Part shown: positions 48,704-59,965 of the stretch, in pieces | How positions within the stretch are numbered: position 1 is the first letter of the stretch | Layout of the letters: each line of letters starts with the position of its first letter | NCBI GenBank assembly: GCA_019915015.1 | Contig: JAHBBC010000005.1 | Span: 1,984,001 to 2,048,000, forward strand | DNA: 64,000 nucleotides | Direction of reading: 5' to 3' | Source of the DNA: Auriscalpium vulgare | Taxonomy: Eukaryota; Basidiomycota; Agaricomycetes; Russulales; Auriscalpiaceae | Translations under genes and position numbers: made by a program | The notes under the pieces: model-generated | The model's database searches: none | What the model saw: the letters and a program-made list of their open reading frames with translations, nothing else | What the model was told of the DNA's origin: nothing

Positions 48704-50638
48704 ATGTCGTCCGACTCCCTCACACAGCGCTGGCTGCGCCAGAACACACACGCATACCCGCGCGCAGACACCGTCTACGCCGACGTCGACGCCGCCCTCG
48801 CCCGCAGCCCCGCCCTCCGCCCAAAGACGGACATCTACAGTTCAGTCGCTCGCTCTCTGCCCGTCTTACGCCCGCTCACGCTGCCCCAGCATTCGATGAC
48901 GGCCGCACGCAGCTGCTGCTCTGCCTCCACGGCCTGCTGCCCATCACGTACCGCGGCGCCGCGTACCACATCCCCGTCGCGCTGTGGCTGCCCCGCGACT
49001 ACCCGCGCGCGCCGCCCATCACATACGTCGTGCCGACGTCGGACATGCTCGTGCGCGCCGGGAAGCACGTCGATGTGAGCGGCCTGTGCCACGTCGAGTA
49101 CCTCGAGCACTGGGCACGCAAGAGCGAGGTGCGTCTGTGACAGCACCCCGATCTCGTGGGATCTGACCGTCTGCTTTAGGGCCGCGATCTCGCATCTCTC
49201 GTCGAAGCCATGAAGGCGCACTTCTCCAGCGAACCCCCTGTGTACGCGAAGCCCAAGCAGGCGCAGGCGCAGTCTCGGCCCCCAGAGTCGCGCCCTGCGT
49301 CGGCCTCAGCGACCCCGCCAGGCGCAACCCCAGATCGCCCCGTCCTCCCCCCGAAACCCTCGACATCCTCCTCCACCGCCCTCGTTCCGCTCGTGTCACC
49401 GCCGCCGCCGCCGCTTCACACGAGCGGGCCCAGCCCCGCCCCCGCGCGATTCCAACACGTATGCTCCTCGTTCTCTGATTCGTGACATCTCGCCAACCCC
49501 CATCTTTGCCAGCCTCCCGTTCCTCCGAAGCCGCCGCTGCCGCCTGGCTTCCTGCCGATATCGGGCCCGTCCCCGCCTGCACCCAGCCCGGCACTTGCCT
49601 TGGTCCACAGCAGGAGCACCTCAGTTAATATCTTCCCTGTACAGTCACCGCCGTCGGTGGTGCAGGCACAAAGTGCATCCCCTTCACACCGGTGGTCGCT
49701 TCCTCCGAACGCACCACCTGCACCTGCGCAGATCCCGCATTCGCCTCCAAGGCATGCTCCGCCAGCCGCTGTCACCGCCTCACCTGGCCCTGTATCGCCT
49801 CCTCCCCCACCACCGTTCAGCGCATACGGCAGCGCAGCCGCACAGCCCCGCCCGCCCGTGGCTCCTCCGGTGGCAGCCCCCCCGGCTCCGCCCCCGCGAA
49901 ATTTGCTCGACGAGGAGGCGGCCGATGACCCGCCCGCGCCCGCGGGCATGATAGGCAGCGCGCCCGCGCACGCGCCGCCGCGCCCCCCGAACCCGGAACT
50001 TCTGAACCTCCACGCGCGCGTGCACGCGAAATTGACGTCCGAGCTCGCGTCGCTGTCGCAGGCGATGGCCCTGGATGCCGAGCGCCTGCGCGCGCACCAG
50101 ACGGACCTGCTCGCGGGGGAGCCAGCGATCCGGGACGAGAGCGCGCGGCTGGAGGCGGTCCGGGACGTGTGTCGGGGCGTCGCGGGGCGCGTGCGCGGCG
50201 CGGTGGACCAGGCCGAGCGGAATGTCGCGGACCTGCGGCGCAAGGGCGACCCGCCCGTGGACGAGCTGGTGTGCTCCACGTCTATTGTTCACAACCAGTT
50301 GCGTGTCCTATCCCATCTCCGCTGACGTAAGCACCCCTGATGGCGCCAGGCTTATCGACCTGATCGCGGAGGACAACGCCATCGAGGACACCGTGTACCA
50401 CCTCCACCGCGCCCTGAATGCGGGCCGCATCGACCTGGATCGCTTCCTCAGGGTGCGTTGCGTTTCTGCTTCCTCGGCCCGGCCTGCAGGCGTTGATTTG
50501 CCTCCGATGCACTGAAACTGCGTGGTTGGCCAGACGACGCGCGTGCTCGCGGAAGAGCAGTTCATGAAACGCGCGCTCATCGAGAAGATACAGGTGTCGA
50601 TCCCGATGGGCGTGTCGCTGTCGTCGGGGTGGTCCTGA
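48704..50638 (+). CDS. VPS23: ESCRT-I subunit Vps23/TSG101
   Basis: Start at 48704: MSSDSLTQRWLRQNTHAYPR. The UEV domain occupies residues ~10-150: LLLCLHGLLPITYRGAAYHI, PVALWLPRDYPRAPPITYVV and DVSGLCHVEYLEHW. As in all UEVs, the E2 catalytic Cys is absent. A long Pro/Ser/Ala linker (residues ~170-370) follows, then a coiled coil (LTSELASLSQAMALDAERLR and on). The C-terminal steadiness box is encoded by three short exons: LIDLIAEDNAIEDTVYHLHR, ALNAGRIDLDRFLR and TTRVLAEEQFMKRALIEKIQ. It ends LSSGWS. The protein binds ubiquitinated cargo and P(S/T)AP motifs and sorts receptors into multivesicular bodies. The linker is unusually rich in PPPP runs. About six exons, all in frame. Confidence 0.93.
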
Positions 50639-51199
50639 CGCCGGTGCGCGTGACGAGGCGGGGTGGATGTACAGGCAGACGGTCCCAGGGCGGCGTGTGG
50701 GCGCGAATGAAAACGAATAATGCATGAAGCATGTGCGAGTGCACGGGTGCCTCGCGCGCCACGATCGCCCCTCCCGACGTCTTCTTGTTCTGATGCACCC
50801 GCGCGCCTGGACTGCAGACACAAAAGGGAGGATGGTTCCTCCCGTCCGGCCGCCATCGCGCGATCGATCTGGCCGCCTCGGCGCGCGAGCCGTACGCGTC
50901 CACATGCCCCGCCCGTCCATTTGCGCGGGGGTGTTTGTACTTGCCGCAACGGGCTGCACACACAATAAGCCCCTCCGTGCACATGCTCCCGTCGCCGCAC
51001 GATACGGATGCCCGCGGTCTCCATGACACCGCGCCCGCTCTGACAGAAAACATATCATAACATACACACGGCGACAGCACAACGCTAGACATATCAGGAC
51101 ATCCATCGCATACGGAATAAATCATAGAAAGCACAGCGAACATTCACAGCGTAATAGTCGTTAAATATATCCCCAGGCGCCGTGCCCGGACGCGCGCGC
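50639..51199. other. Convergent 3' region between Vps23 and Src1 genes
   Basis: About 560 bases between two stops, with both 3' untranslated regions expected. No gene supported. Confidence 0.5.
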
Positions 51200-53954
51200 C
51201 TAGGCCACCACCCGCCCCTCCGCGCCCTCGTACTGCACCTGCCGCCGCCCCGCGCCGCCGACCCACCGCCACACGCGCAGCTCGTCGCCGCCGTGCACCT
51301 CCTCGAGGTTCGCCCGCACGTTCGCGTTGCCCTCGACGACGCGCTCGACGCGGTCCCACAGCCGCCGCCGCCGCCCGACCGAGTGCTCGTCCTGCAGCAC
51401 GAGGTCGCGCAGCTGCAGCGACGGCAGGTACGGCTGCGGCGCGCTCACCGGGTCCGTGTGGTGCGCGAGCTCTTGGTTCCGCAGCGTGTCCAGCGCGACC
51501 TGCACCAGCGCCGCGACGCGCGTGTCCTCGACCGCCCGCGCCGCCCCGCGCGCGCGCAGGTAGAGCGCGCTCAGGATGGAGGCGAGCGTTCCTGTGGCCC
51601 GAGAGCGTTGGTGGCGTGACGGGCTGAAGGAGGCGCGTACGTACCGTATACCTTCCACCGGTGCGCGGTCCACGCCTCGCGCGCCTCGACGGTTGCGTAG
51701 CAACTCCAGTCGAGCGTGGGCACCCTATGTGCGATGTACTTGCGACCTCTGTGCAAAGTCAATCATGAGCCAAAGTAGACTGCGGGGCGACTCACGCAGC
51801 GTCCTCGCCCGTCACAACTCCGCCCCACTGCATCAGCTCCTGCATCGCCTCCTGGAAGTCCATCTCAAACTGTGCCACTTTGTTCGGCTGTGGATGCATC
51901 AGCACACACGCACGCACGCCAGGCACGCAACAAAAAACTCACCGGGGTCTTCCTTCGCATCTCCTCTTTCAAAAACCCGAGCTCGTACCCCCACCGCCTC
52001 GCCTCGCCGCCGTCCTCTTCCTTCACCGCCGGCGACCCCCCAACGCAGAGCCTCTTCCCGCGCTGCAAGCCGAGCTGCATCTCCACGGCCTTCCCAATCG
52101 TCCCGATGCGCTTCACCCGCTTCGGGTCCAGCACGCACCGAGGCGGCAGCGCGACCGAGCCCAGCCCGGGGAGCCCGTTCAGCGCGGTGTGGACCGCGAC
52201 CAGGAACGAATTCGTGGGCCCGGGGAGGTCGGTGGGGCCGATGGACGGCGCGTCGGGGAACGGGAGGAAGAACAGCAGCGGGTGAGGGCGGAAGAGGTAC
52301 CCGTCCTCGCACACGACGGTGTCCGGCGCGCAGCGCGCGTGCTCGGGGCACGGCGTGCACTCGTCCGGGTACCACGCGGGGAGGACGGCAGGCGGCGGGC
52401 ACGCCGGCGGCTCGTCGCCCTCGGCAGGGACAGGGGTAGATGCGGACGGGAGGTACAGCAGCGTGCGGTTCTCGCGTTGGCATGCTTCCACCGCGGCGCG
52501 GCGCGTGCGCGCCGCCTCCAGCGCGTCGTTCGTGGTTGAGTTGGTGTTGCAGAACCCGAAGGACGTGGACAGGTTCTTGTATGGCACGAGATAGAGCAGC
52601 ATGAAACCGAAGGCGAACGCTCCAAACGCCCGCGTGAAGGGATTGCTCTTCGATGCGGGGCGAGAGACGCGCGAGTCGGCGATGCGTCGCTGGACTGCGT
52701 GCACATGCTGCACGTCTTCATCCTCGGGCTCCTCTTCGTCGTCGGGCTGGCGATCGTCGATGGCTTCGGTATCGCTCGCCTCGTTCAATTCCTCCGCGAG
52801 CTCATCCGGCTCCTGCTGCTCATCCGAGTGTTCACTCGACTCTTCTAGCTTTAGTGGCCGCAGAGGCGACGCTGGAGACTTGAACGGCGTCCGCTGCCTG
52901 CCGCTCGACACGAGATCGTTCTCGCGGACGACCTCCGGCGGCAATCGGGGCTCGAACTTCGAGCGCGGTGGGGAATGGGTGGGGCCGTCGTCATCGGATT
53001 GTGGTGGCGACGAGGACGGGAGCTCAGGTGGTACCGACGACGCCTTGGGCTTCGACCGGCGTGTGGTGGTCGTGGTAGCTTTCGGCGCGACGCTGCGACG
53101 CGTGCGAGTCTTCGGCGGCGGCGGACGGGCAGGTGACGACGATTCGGCACCGGACTGGAATATATTGTTGTCCTCCCAACCACTGTCGTCTTGGACCTGC
53201 GAGCAATCATCGTCAGCTCGGCTGCGAGGAAAATTGCGGAAGCCTCGCATACTGTTTGGGAGACGCGACGCGCCCGTGTGCCTGCGCCTTCGGACTGAGG
53301 AGGGTTATCAGAAGACAGATAAACGGGCGTTCATTGCAGTTGCTACGCACCGTCTTCTTCCCCCGGCTGACTTTGCGCGGGGCTTCTTCCTCGGGTTCAC
53401 TTTCTTCAACTAGGGCGGGTTGAGACGGTTGGCTTGTTCGCGTCGACGGGCCTCCGAGGGTGGGCTGGGCAGACGATCTCCGGCGCTTGGACTAGGGGTA
53501 ACGTGAGGGCTAGGACGAGGTAACGAGGCATCATACTCACAGGCTCCGGCTTGACGTCGGGCTCTGCAGACGGTGCACGCGACGTGCGGCGTGAGGACCT
53601 GCGTAAGGGCTGAAAGAAAGGGTTCATCCATGGGTATCCGCTTTACGAGGGAAAGCCACCGACCTGTGGATCTTCGTCGAGGTACTTGCCTGTGACGCCA
53701 TCCCTGATGCCTTCTGCACTGGCGTCGCTATTCTCGCGCTTGATGCGCTCCTTCTTGAAGGTCTTCGCCTGGGGCTTGATTTCGTCGTTGAAGAGCTGGA
53801 CGAGCTTGGGCTTCGTGTAGGGGCTTGGGTAGCGAATGTTGTGGAAGCCAAAGACGCCCAGGAGTTGTGAAACGGTGAGCGAGGCGGGGTCGAAGTCCTG
53901 GTCGAGATACTCGCCGAGGGCGATGACCTGCGCTGCGGTCATCGAGCGCGACAT
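51200..53954 (-). CDS. SRC1: Inner nuclear membrane protein Src1/Heh1 (MAN1-like)
   Basis: Start at 53954: MSRSMTAAQVIALGEYLDQD. Residues ~10-50 form the HeH/LEM-like helix-extension-helix (DPASLTVSQLLGVFGFHNIR and TKPKLVQLFNDEI). A long Ser/Pro and acidic nucleoplasmic region follows (EELNEASDTEAIDDRQPDDE). A hydrophobic segment (AFGAFAFGFMLLYLVPY) is the first membrane span. The luminal MSC domain has a Cys-rich patch, DECTPCPEHARCAPDTVVCE, and KRVKRIGTIGKAVEMQLGL. The C-terminus ends with the conserved ELRVWRWVGG block, then YEGAEGRVVA. It tethers chromatin, rDNA and telomeres to the nuclear envelope and recruits ESCRT (Chm7). The second membrane span is weak here, with only GTLASILSALYL in the expected place. 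Divergent from the SQR gene, starts 347 bases apart. Confidence 0.88.
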
Positions 53955-54007
53955 GATTGCGGTAAACAACGCGTGAACGGCGCGTCGCTCCCACGACTCC
54001 GCTCAAC

Positions 54008-54059
54008 CGTCACGTCACCGTCACACACGCAGCACGTGCAGTCACGCCGCGTGACGTCA
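54008..54059. promoter_or_regulatory. CRE/TGACG cluster in the Src1-SQR divergent promoter
   Basis: CGTCA occurs at 54008, 54013 and 54019, and a perfect palindromic CRE, tgacgtca, at 54052-54059. An E-box-like cacgtg lies between them. The site is about 100 bases from the Src1 start and 245 bases from the SQR start, so it could serve either gene. A CREB/ATF-type bZIP factor is the expected reader. Confidence 0.5.
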
Positions 54060-54060
54060 T

Positions 54061-54200
54061 AGCCGTCGTCCTCGTCCTCTTGTCCTCGTCCCGTCCTCGT
54101 CCCGTCCTCGTCGTCCTCGTCCTCTTGAGTCTTGTCGTCGCCGTCCCCTCGTTGTCTTCATCTTCCTGTCGCTGTCTTCCCGTCGTCGTCGTCATCGTCA
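54061..54200. repeat. Pyrimidine-rich (CTCGTC/GTCCTC) microsatellite-like tract
   Basis: Repeats of cgtcctcgtcctcttgtcct type make the plus strand almost purine-poor for about 140 bases, then give way to cttcatcttcctgtcgctgtc. It lies in the leader of the SQR gene. Confidence 0.7.
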
Positions 54201-54301
54201 GCATCCGACGCCCGGCGGCCAAGTCGCCCCCGACACGCCGGCGCGGCGCCAATGGCGCAATCCTCGCGCTCAAGCGCTGCTTGTCTTTTCTTCTCACAAC
54301 C

Positions 54302-56082
54302 ATGTTCGCAGCACGGAGGGCAATCCACCGACCAGCGACCGCGCTGCGAAGGGCCAGCACCGACGCCGCCCCCGACAAGTACAAGATCGTCGTGCTTGGC
54401 GGAGGTGCGTAACGCCTTGTCATGCGTGCCCGGCGCATGCTCACGCGGTTTCGCAGGCTCCGCGGGGCTGACCGTCGCGCAGCAGATTTACAACCGCTTC
54501 GCCGCCGCGGGCAAGTCGCTCAATGCACACGACATCGCCGTCGTCGATGCCGCGGAGTACCACCATTACCAGGTGCGTCCCTCCATACCCCGCGCCCACG
54601 CGCCCGGCCCTCACGCGCCACGCGCCCTTCCTCGCAGCCCGGATGGTGAGCTGCGTCCCCGGAACCTGCCCTACCGGTGCTGACCCGCCCCGCGCACAGG
54701 ACGCTCGTCGGGGCCGGTCTGAGACACAAGGCTGACCTCCGCCGCCCGCTCGCGGACCTCATCCCGCCGCACATTGCGCACGTCCCGGAAAACGTCGCGT
54801 CCTTCGACCCCGCGCGCAGCGCCGTCATGACGACCGCGGGCCGCACGCTCGCGTACGACGCGCTTGTCGTCGCGCCGGGCCTCCAGGTCAACTTCGACGC
54901 CGTCGCCGGGCTGTCCAAGGCGCTCGCGGACCCCGCGTCCGGCGTGTCGACCATCTACTCGTACAGCACCGCCGACAAGGTGTGGCACGACATCGATGCG
55001 CTGCGCGGGGGGCGCGCCATCTTCACGCAGCCGCAGGGCGTCATCAAATGCGCCGGAGGTGCGTGCGCGTGTCTCACTCCGTGCGCATATATATGCGGGA
55101 GCATCGGGTGCTGATCTTCCATCCGCCGGCGGCCCACAGCACCGCAGAAGATCATGTGGATGGCTTGGGACCGCTATGGGCGGACGGGCCGCGGCGACCA
55201 GATCAAGATTGATTTCATCTCAGGCATGCCGACGATGTTCAGCGTGAAAAAGTACTCCGACGCGCTCGACGCGTTACGCGTCGCGCGCGGCGTCGGCGGC
55301 GCCTTCGGACGCAACCTCGTCGCCGTCGACGCCGCGCGGCGCACCGCGACCTTCGCAAACGTCGCCGACGGGACGACCGTTACGGAGGACTACACGCTGC
55401 TGCACGTCACGCCGCCGATGGGCCCGCTCGAAGTGCTCAAGGGCGCGCCGATCGCCGACGCCGCGGGCTGGGTCGCGGTGGACCCGGGCACGCTGCAGCA
55501 CGTGAAGCCCGAGTACGCGAACGTGTTCGCGCTCGGCGACGCGTCCAGCCTCCCGACGAGCAAGACCGCCGCCGCCGTGACGCAGCAGGCCCCGGTCCTC
55601 GCGGAGAATTTGTTCCATTTCTTGGATGCGGGCGCGGTGGGGCCTGCGCGGTACGACGGATACACGAGCTGTCCGGTGCGTGGCCCTCCCGCGCTATTGT
55701 GTGTGTGTCGGCGGAAGCTAACACACGCGCATCATTTGACAGCTGCTCACTGGGTACGGCGAGCTGATGCTCGCGGAGTTCAAGTACGGGTTGGAGCCGG
55801 CGGAGACGTTCGCGGGCTACATTGGCGATCAGGCTACCCCTCGGAGGTGCGCATCTTCTTGCCACTTCATTGCGCGCGGGACTGATCGAATTTACGTCTT
55901 CGTTTGCAGAATATTCTACCATTTAAAGAAGGTGCGCGCCTCGTGGCGTAATCGCGTTCTGACAGCTGACTATCACGCATACAAAGGACTTCTTCCCGTG
56001 GGCGTACTTTAATTACTACGTGGGTCGATCCATTGCTCTCCGGGTTTTGAAATTTTCTGAAACTGACCTGCGACGCAGGTAA
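54302..56082 (+). CDS. HMT2: Mitochondrial sulfide:quinone oxidoreductase (Hmt2/SQOR type)
   Basis: Start at 54302: MFAARRAIHRPATALRRAST, a mitochondrial presequence. The FAD Rossmann motif KIVVLGGG|SAGLTVAQQIYN is split by an intron. PGWTLVGAG and HKADLRRPLADLIP follow. Next is the redox-Cys motif QPQGVIKCAGG|APQKIMWMAW, also split by an intron. Then come FISGMPTMFSVKKYSDALD, TLLHVTPPMGP, NVFALGDASSLPTSKTAAAV, YDGYTSCPLLTGYGELMLAE and FKYGLEPAETF. The last exon, DFFPWAYFNYYVGRSIALRV, ends TDLRRR. The enzyme oxidises sulfide, passes electrons to ubiquinone in the inner membrane and starts sulfide detoxification. The GDC Cys of human SQOR is Ala here (GDASS). About seven introns. Length about 460 residues fits the family. 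Confidence 0.92.
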
Positions 56083-56244
56083 AGGGAAAATGGTTCGGAC
56101 CAAGTGGGCTGCAGAGACCCCGGTTTGCATGAACATATCGTAGAGAAATCTATATCTATTGTCGTCTCACTGATTATTACCTGCGACACATTTGTCGCAT
56201 TGATACTACTCGTAAGATGCAGAAGTTTGGGAGTCCGATGCACA

Positions 56245-58582
56245 TCACAAAGGATATGCCAGTGACACTTTCGTCAGAGCCTCCATACCCTCCGCACGGT
56301 AAGTATCCAACGTGATATACAACGGCACATCGCCATCCAGGAACGTCAGGAGCTGCGGCGCCGCCGTAGTGTAGCGTGGCCAGAACAAATCTGCGTCTGG
56401 GTCCGCGCTTGCTTTGACATTCGGGTCGAGGTAGGTGGCGAAGCGGATGAGGTAGTCCGTCAAGTCGCTCGGCCCGTACACCAACTCCACATCCGACGTG
56501 TGGAACTAAACCTCGCAGTCAGCCACGACCGTCATGCGAATCTAGGGGATAGTCTCACCGAACCGAGATCAGGCAAGGTCTTGAAGCGCTTGCTCACTGT
56601 ATAGACTTCGAGTCAATCTCCCAACACATGAGCAAGCAGCAGAAGGACCGCACAGAACGAGAACGCAGGCTGCTTGTCCGCGCGCTGCTGGAGGAAAAAC
56701 CTGCGCGGTGCCTGGAAGATGAAGTCGCCCTGCAGCGCGGCGAGGCGCTTGAACTGCGGCGTCAAGTCGTTGTACGTGCCCGTGTCGAACGGCGAGCCCT
56801 GCGTCGTGTCATTCGGATACAGGTTCAAGACCGCGTCGATGTCCGAGCTCGGCACGCCTTGCATGTAGGTCGACGCGAGGTAGGCGCTCACGTCGTCGTC
56901 GGTACTGATTGGCCGTATCATTAGACATGCGGGGGAGAGCGGCGTGGAAGAGAGCGCATACGTGAGGTTCGCCGTGGAGAGCGAGAACAGAGTGCCCTCG
57001 TCGTCACAGTCGCCGGTCACGAATGGCACATTGGCCACACTGTTCTGCAGCACCAACTGCTGCGGATCGTCCTTCAAGAACACACCGTCGACGCGTGGCT
57101 GCCACGCCAAATCCAATGACTGCACCAAACCACACCGTCAGTACTGACCCTTTACTGCTAAAACTGGGACACGATAGGCCCGCCTGGAACGAGAACATAT
57201 TAGGAGACGCGTTGATTGCCGTGCGCAGCTGATCAATTGGCGCCTCCCGCAAGCACTGCAGGGTATCCGTCGCAGTCGCACAGCCCACGTTCGTGACGAG
57301 GGCGTCGTAGAAAGGCTGGGCTTTGGCAAGCGGGCCGACAGGGGTCGGGGAGCCGCTCTGCATGAATGCGCCGCGGAACAAGCCCTCGGTGTTCCCGCCG
57401 TTCGTGACTAGGTGCAGTGCGACGGAGATAGCACCGGCGCTTTCTCCCCAGCTGACCGACAGGGTTAGAACGAGACGTCGATGGGAGCTGAGTGACTGAC
57501 ATTGTTACTTTGCTGGGGTCGCCGCCGAATGCGTGTATGTATCTCTGGATCCATCGCAAAGCCAAGCGCTCTGTCATGGTAAGTTAGGATTTAAGCGCAG
57601 GGCGGCCGGTGACTGAAGACTACGCACGATCCTGGAGGCCCAGATTGCCGACGCCGGCCTTTTGAGCCTCGATGCCACCGAGGAAGCCCAGAGCTAATAG
57701 AGCAGATGTCAGCGTTCGTGGCAGGTCAAAAACGGGACGGCTAAAGATACCTGATACCCTACATTGAAATCGGTAGGTCAATTATGGGCCATGCTGCGAG
57801 GAACTAATGCTACCCACCGATAATTCATGCTGACGTAGACGACGGGCTGGCCTAATTGGATGGATCGCTCCACGATGACAGAGCCATCAAAGCTGCAACA
57901 AGTGAAGAGAATCGGTGAAACTGCTGTGCGATCCAAATGCATGAGTTACATACCTTGCGGATGCCCCAGTCTCGAACCCCCCTCCATATATCCACTGTAC
58001 TCATACATATTAGATGAAATAAGTGGACCAGAACAATGAATCACGCACAACGAGGACTGGTAATTTCGTCAAGTCTGTAGCGTTCGCGGGCTTCACGACA
58101 TTGATGGACAGGCCTTGATTCGTCCGGACTCTCATCAGTCGCTCATCGTTGTCACTCAAGAATGAACGCATACGCACAGTCCTCGCTGTCCACAATGGGA
58201 TCACCTCCCTCGCGGGACGCAAGCAACCCCAGGGTCACCTGCGAGAAGCCCGCCGGGATCTGCACCGGCGCCGACTGCTGGATGCACGCGGGCCCGAAGG
58301 CAGTCGCGTTTAGCACGCCCGTATACGGCGCGTGGGGCTGCGGGAGCCGCAGGCGCATATCGCCAACCCTGGTGGAACGATGAATAAATAAGTGACACAT
58401 TCAGGTTGGATAGAGCGCCGGGCGTACGGGGGCAGGGCGAACGGGATGCCGAGGAACTGTGTGACCGCCCCGGACGCGTTGCCGAAAAATGTTGCGCGGT
58501 CGAGGTAAACAGACGGTGGAGTTCCCAGCGCACCTGTCGTCAACGCCAGGAGTGCGGCAGTCGCAACCAGTGGGGCAAACAT
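56245..58582 (-). CDS. Secreted type B carboxylesterase/lipase, copy B
   Basis: Start at 58582: MFAPLVATAALLALTTGALG, a signal peptide; an upstream Met at 58621 in the same frame is less suitable. The order of short exons equals copies A and C: YLDRATFFGNASGAVTQFLG, VGDMRLRLPQPHAPYTGVLN, SINVVKPANAT, the glycine-rich oxyanion exon, SVIVERSIQLGQPVVYVSMN, ALRWIQRYIHAFGGDPSKVT, WGESAGAISVALHLV (nucleophile Ser), DCDDEGTLFSLSTANLT, SSDIDAVLNLYPNDTTQGSP and FHTSDVELVYGPSDLTDYLI (His). It ends ALTKVSLAYPL. Every catalytic landmark is present and no stop breaks an exon. Convergent with SQR (163 bases apart) and head-to-head with copy C. The promoter differs from those of A, C and D. Confidence 0.87.
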
Positions 58583-58662
58583 GACGGCCAGATGGTAGCC
58601 GGCAGAGGAGAGGACACGCAATGGTCCTAAGTTCCACTTCTTTGAGCCCGGCGGTTTTGGAC

Positions 58663-58671
58663 TTTATATAG
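58663..58671 (-). promoter_or_regulatory. TATA box of carboxylesterase copy B
   Basis: The minus strand reads ctatataaagtcc about 80 bases before the copy B start. The flanks do not match the module shared by copies A, C and D. Confidence 0.5.
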
Positions 58672-59881
58672 GCCTGCAGGCAAGGAGCGGGGGTCGCACT
58701 AGTCACAGATATACCACCTGAGGACCGAGTTCGCGAAGAGGGCATTTTATGGGGTGCCATCAAAGACTCGGTGATGGATAGGACACTGTGTGTGCCCGAA
58801 AGGGCGCTTGACGTCGGCATACCGGGGTCCTCTCCCGACCCGCGCCCGCACTCGGCGTGCCCGCCGCCGCAATGTGCACGCACGCGCTCGAGGGGCTCCT
58901 GGAGTTGCCAGTGCATGTATTACTTACTGGTAGCAGCAAGTACTGCATGGCGAAGCGAGCCACGAAAGCGCAATTGCGGGCGACGAGAGGACCGTGACGA
59001 GCAGGTCCACGCTCTGAAAGTCGGCATCAGTGCCTAGGCAAGGCGACCGGGTAACACAGATGCTGCCAACGAGACCGGCGAGACCGTGGCAAGGAGGAAG
59101 AGGGATTATGGCAGAAGCAGTGGAGTTCATAACAAGTATGACCAAAGTATGACCGTCAGCTGCAAGTGGGGGTGAATTTCGAAATGTGAGTGTGGTGTGG
59201 GCCAGAGCGCAATGCTAGTGGCAGTGCGCTCCGAGCTTATGAACACCACTGTAGACAAAGATCAATGACAAGAATACTGAAAGCTGCGGCAAACTCAATA
59301 TTGGAGGCTAGTACCTTAACTTGTACCCGAACAGACTGTCCTTCCGAATGAAGTAAGCTAGTCACACGACCACTGGTCTCCGTGGCTGACCTTGCCCACT
59401 CGTTCTGTAGATCATCATGATGTCCCAGTATACGGTGTAATGCAAGTAAGTATTATGACCGTGATACTCCTCATCCTTTAACCTTACTCGACAGCGGACA
59501 CTGCCGTGGACGAATGGCGCCCCCGCCTTGCGACGTCGTTCTCACGCGCCTTGGATGACTTGCAACTGGAGACTTGTGTTGTGCGAAGGCAGCTCGCAAT
59601 ATGCGCCGTTGGGTCTTCATAGCCCGTCTGTGCGGCGAAGGATCATGCTCTCCGCTGTCCCCACCGCTCCAACCAAACTCCAACAGGTGTCTGCTGCGGG
59701 CCTTCTTTCTCTCAGCGTCTTACGTCGCCGCCACATGATGCCGACCCTCCAAGCACGCACGCGGTGCTCTCATCGCCGTATTTGATCCTCTTTGCCCATG
59801 CTCACCTCATGGCGCCCGTCCAGGGCCTGAGCAACGCCTGAACAACTCGGCACCGTCTTGGACACCCGGTATGAATGGGCT

Positions 59882-59920
59882 GATGGACGCCTATATAAGT
59901 AGCCGAGTTGAACTGAACAT
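59882..59920 (+). promoter_or_regulatory. Core promoter of carboxylesterase copy C
   Basis: The sequence gatggacgcctatataagta followed by gccgagttgaactgaacat aligns with the copy A and D modules with a few substitutions and a short insertion. It lies about 45-85 bases before the ATG at 59966. Confidence 0.65.
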
Positions 59921-59965
59921 CGGGCCCGTGCGCACGCCCTCTTTGCCCGCTACCAGCTGCCCGCC

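Larger units (their letters stand above)
58583..59965. other. Divergent promoter region between carboxylesterases B and C
   Basis: About 1.4 kb. It holds the copy B TATA (58663-58671) and the copy C promoter module. A minus-strand Cys-containing frame at 58924-59145 ends at a perfect gtaagt, but no partner exon could be joined. No other gene seen. Confidence 0.5.

Noticed and set aside
47834..48751. 305-codon minus-strand open frame upstream of the TEA-factor gene
   Set aside because: Composition is what high GC gives on the strand opposite a promoter and the Vps23 start. No motif, no family, no splice logic.
49416..50279. 287-codon minus-strand frame, Gly-rich, inside Vps23
   Set aside because: It is the complement of the Pro-rich linker of Vps23 (CCN codons give GGN), so it is a shadow.
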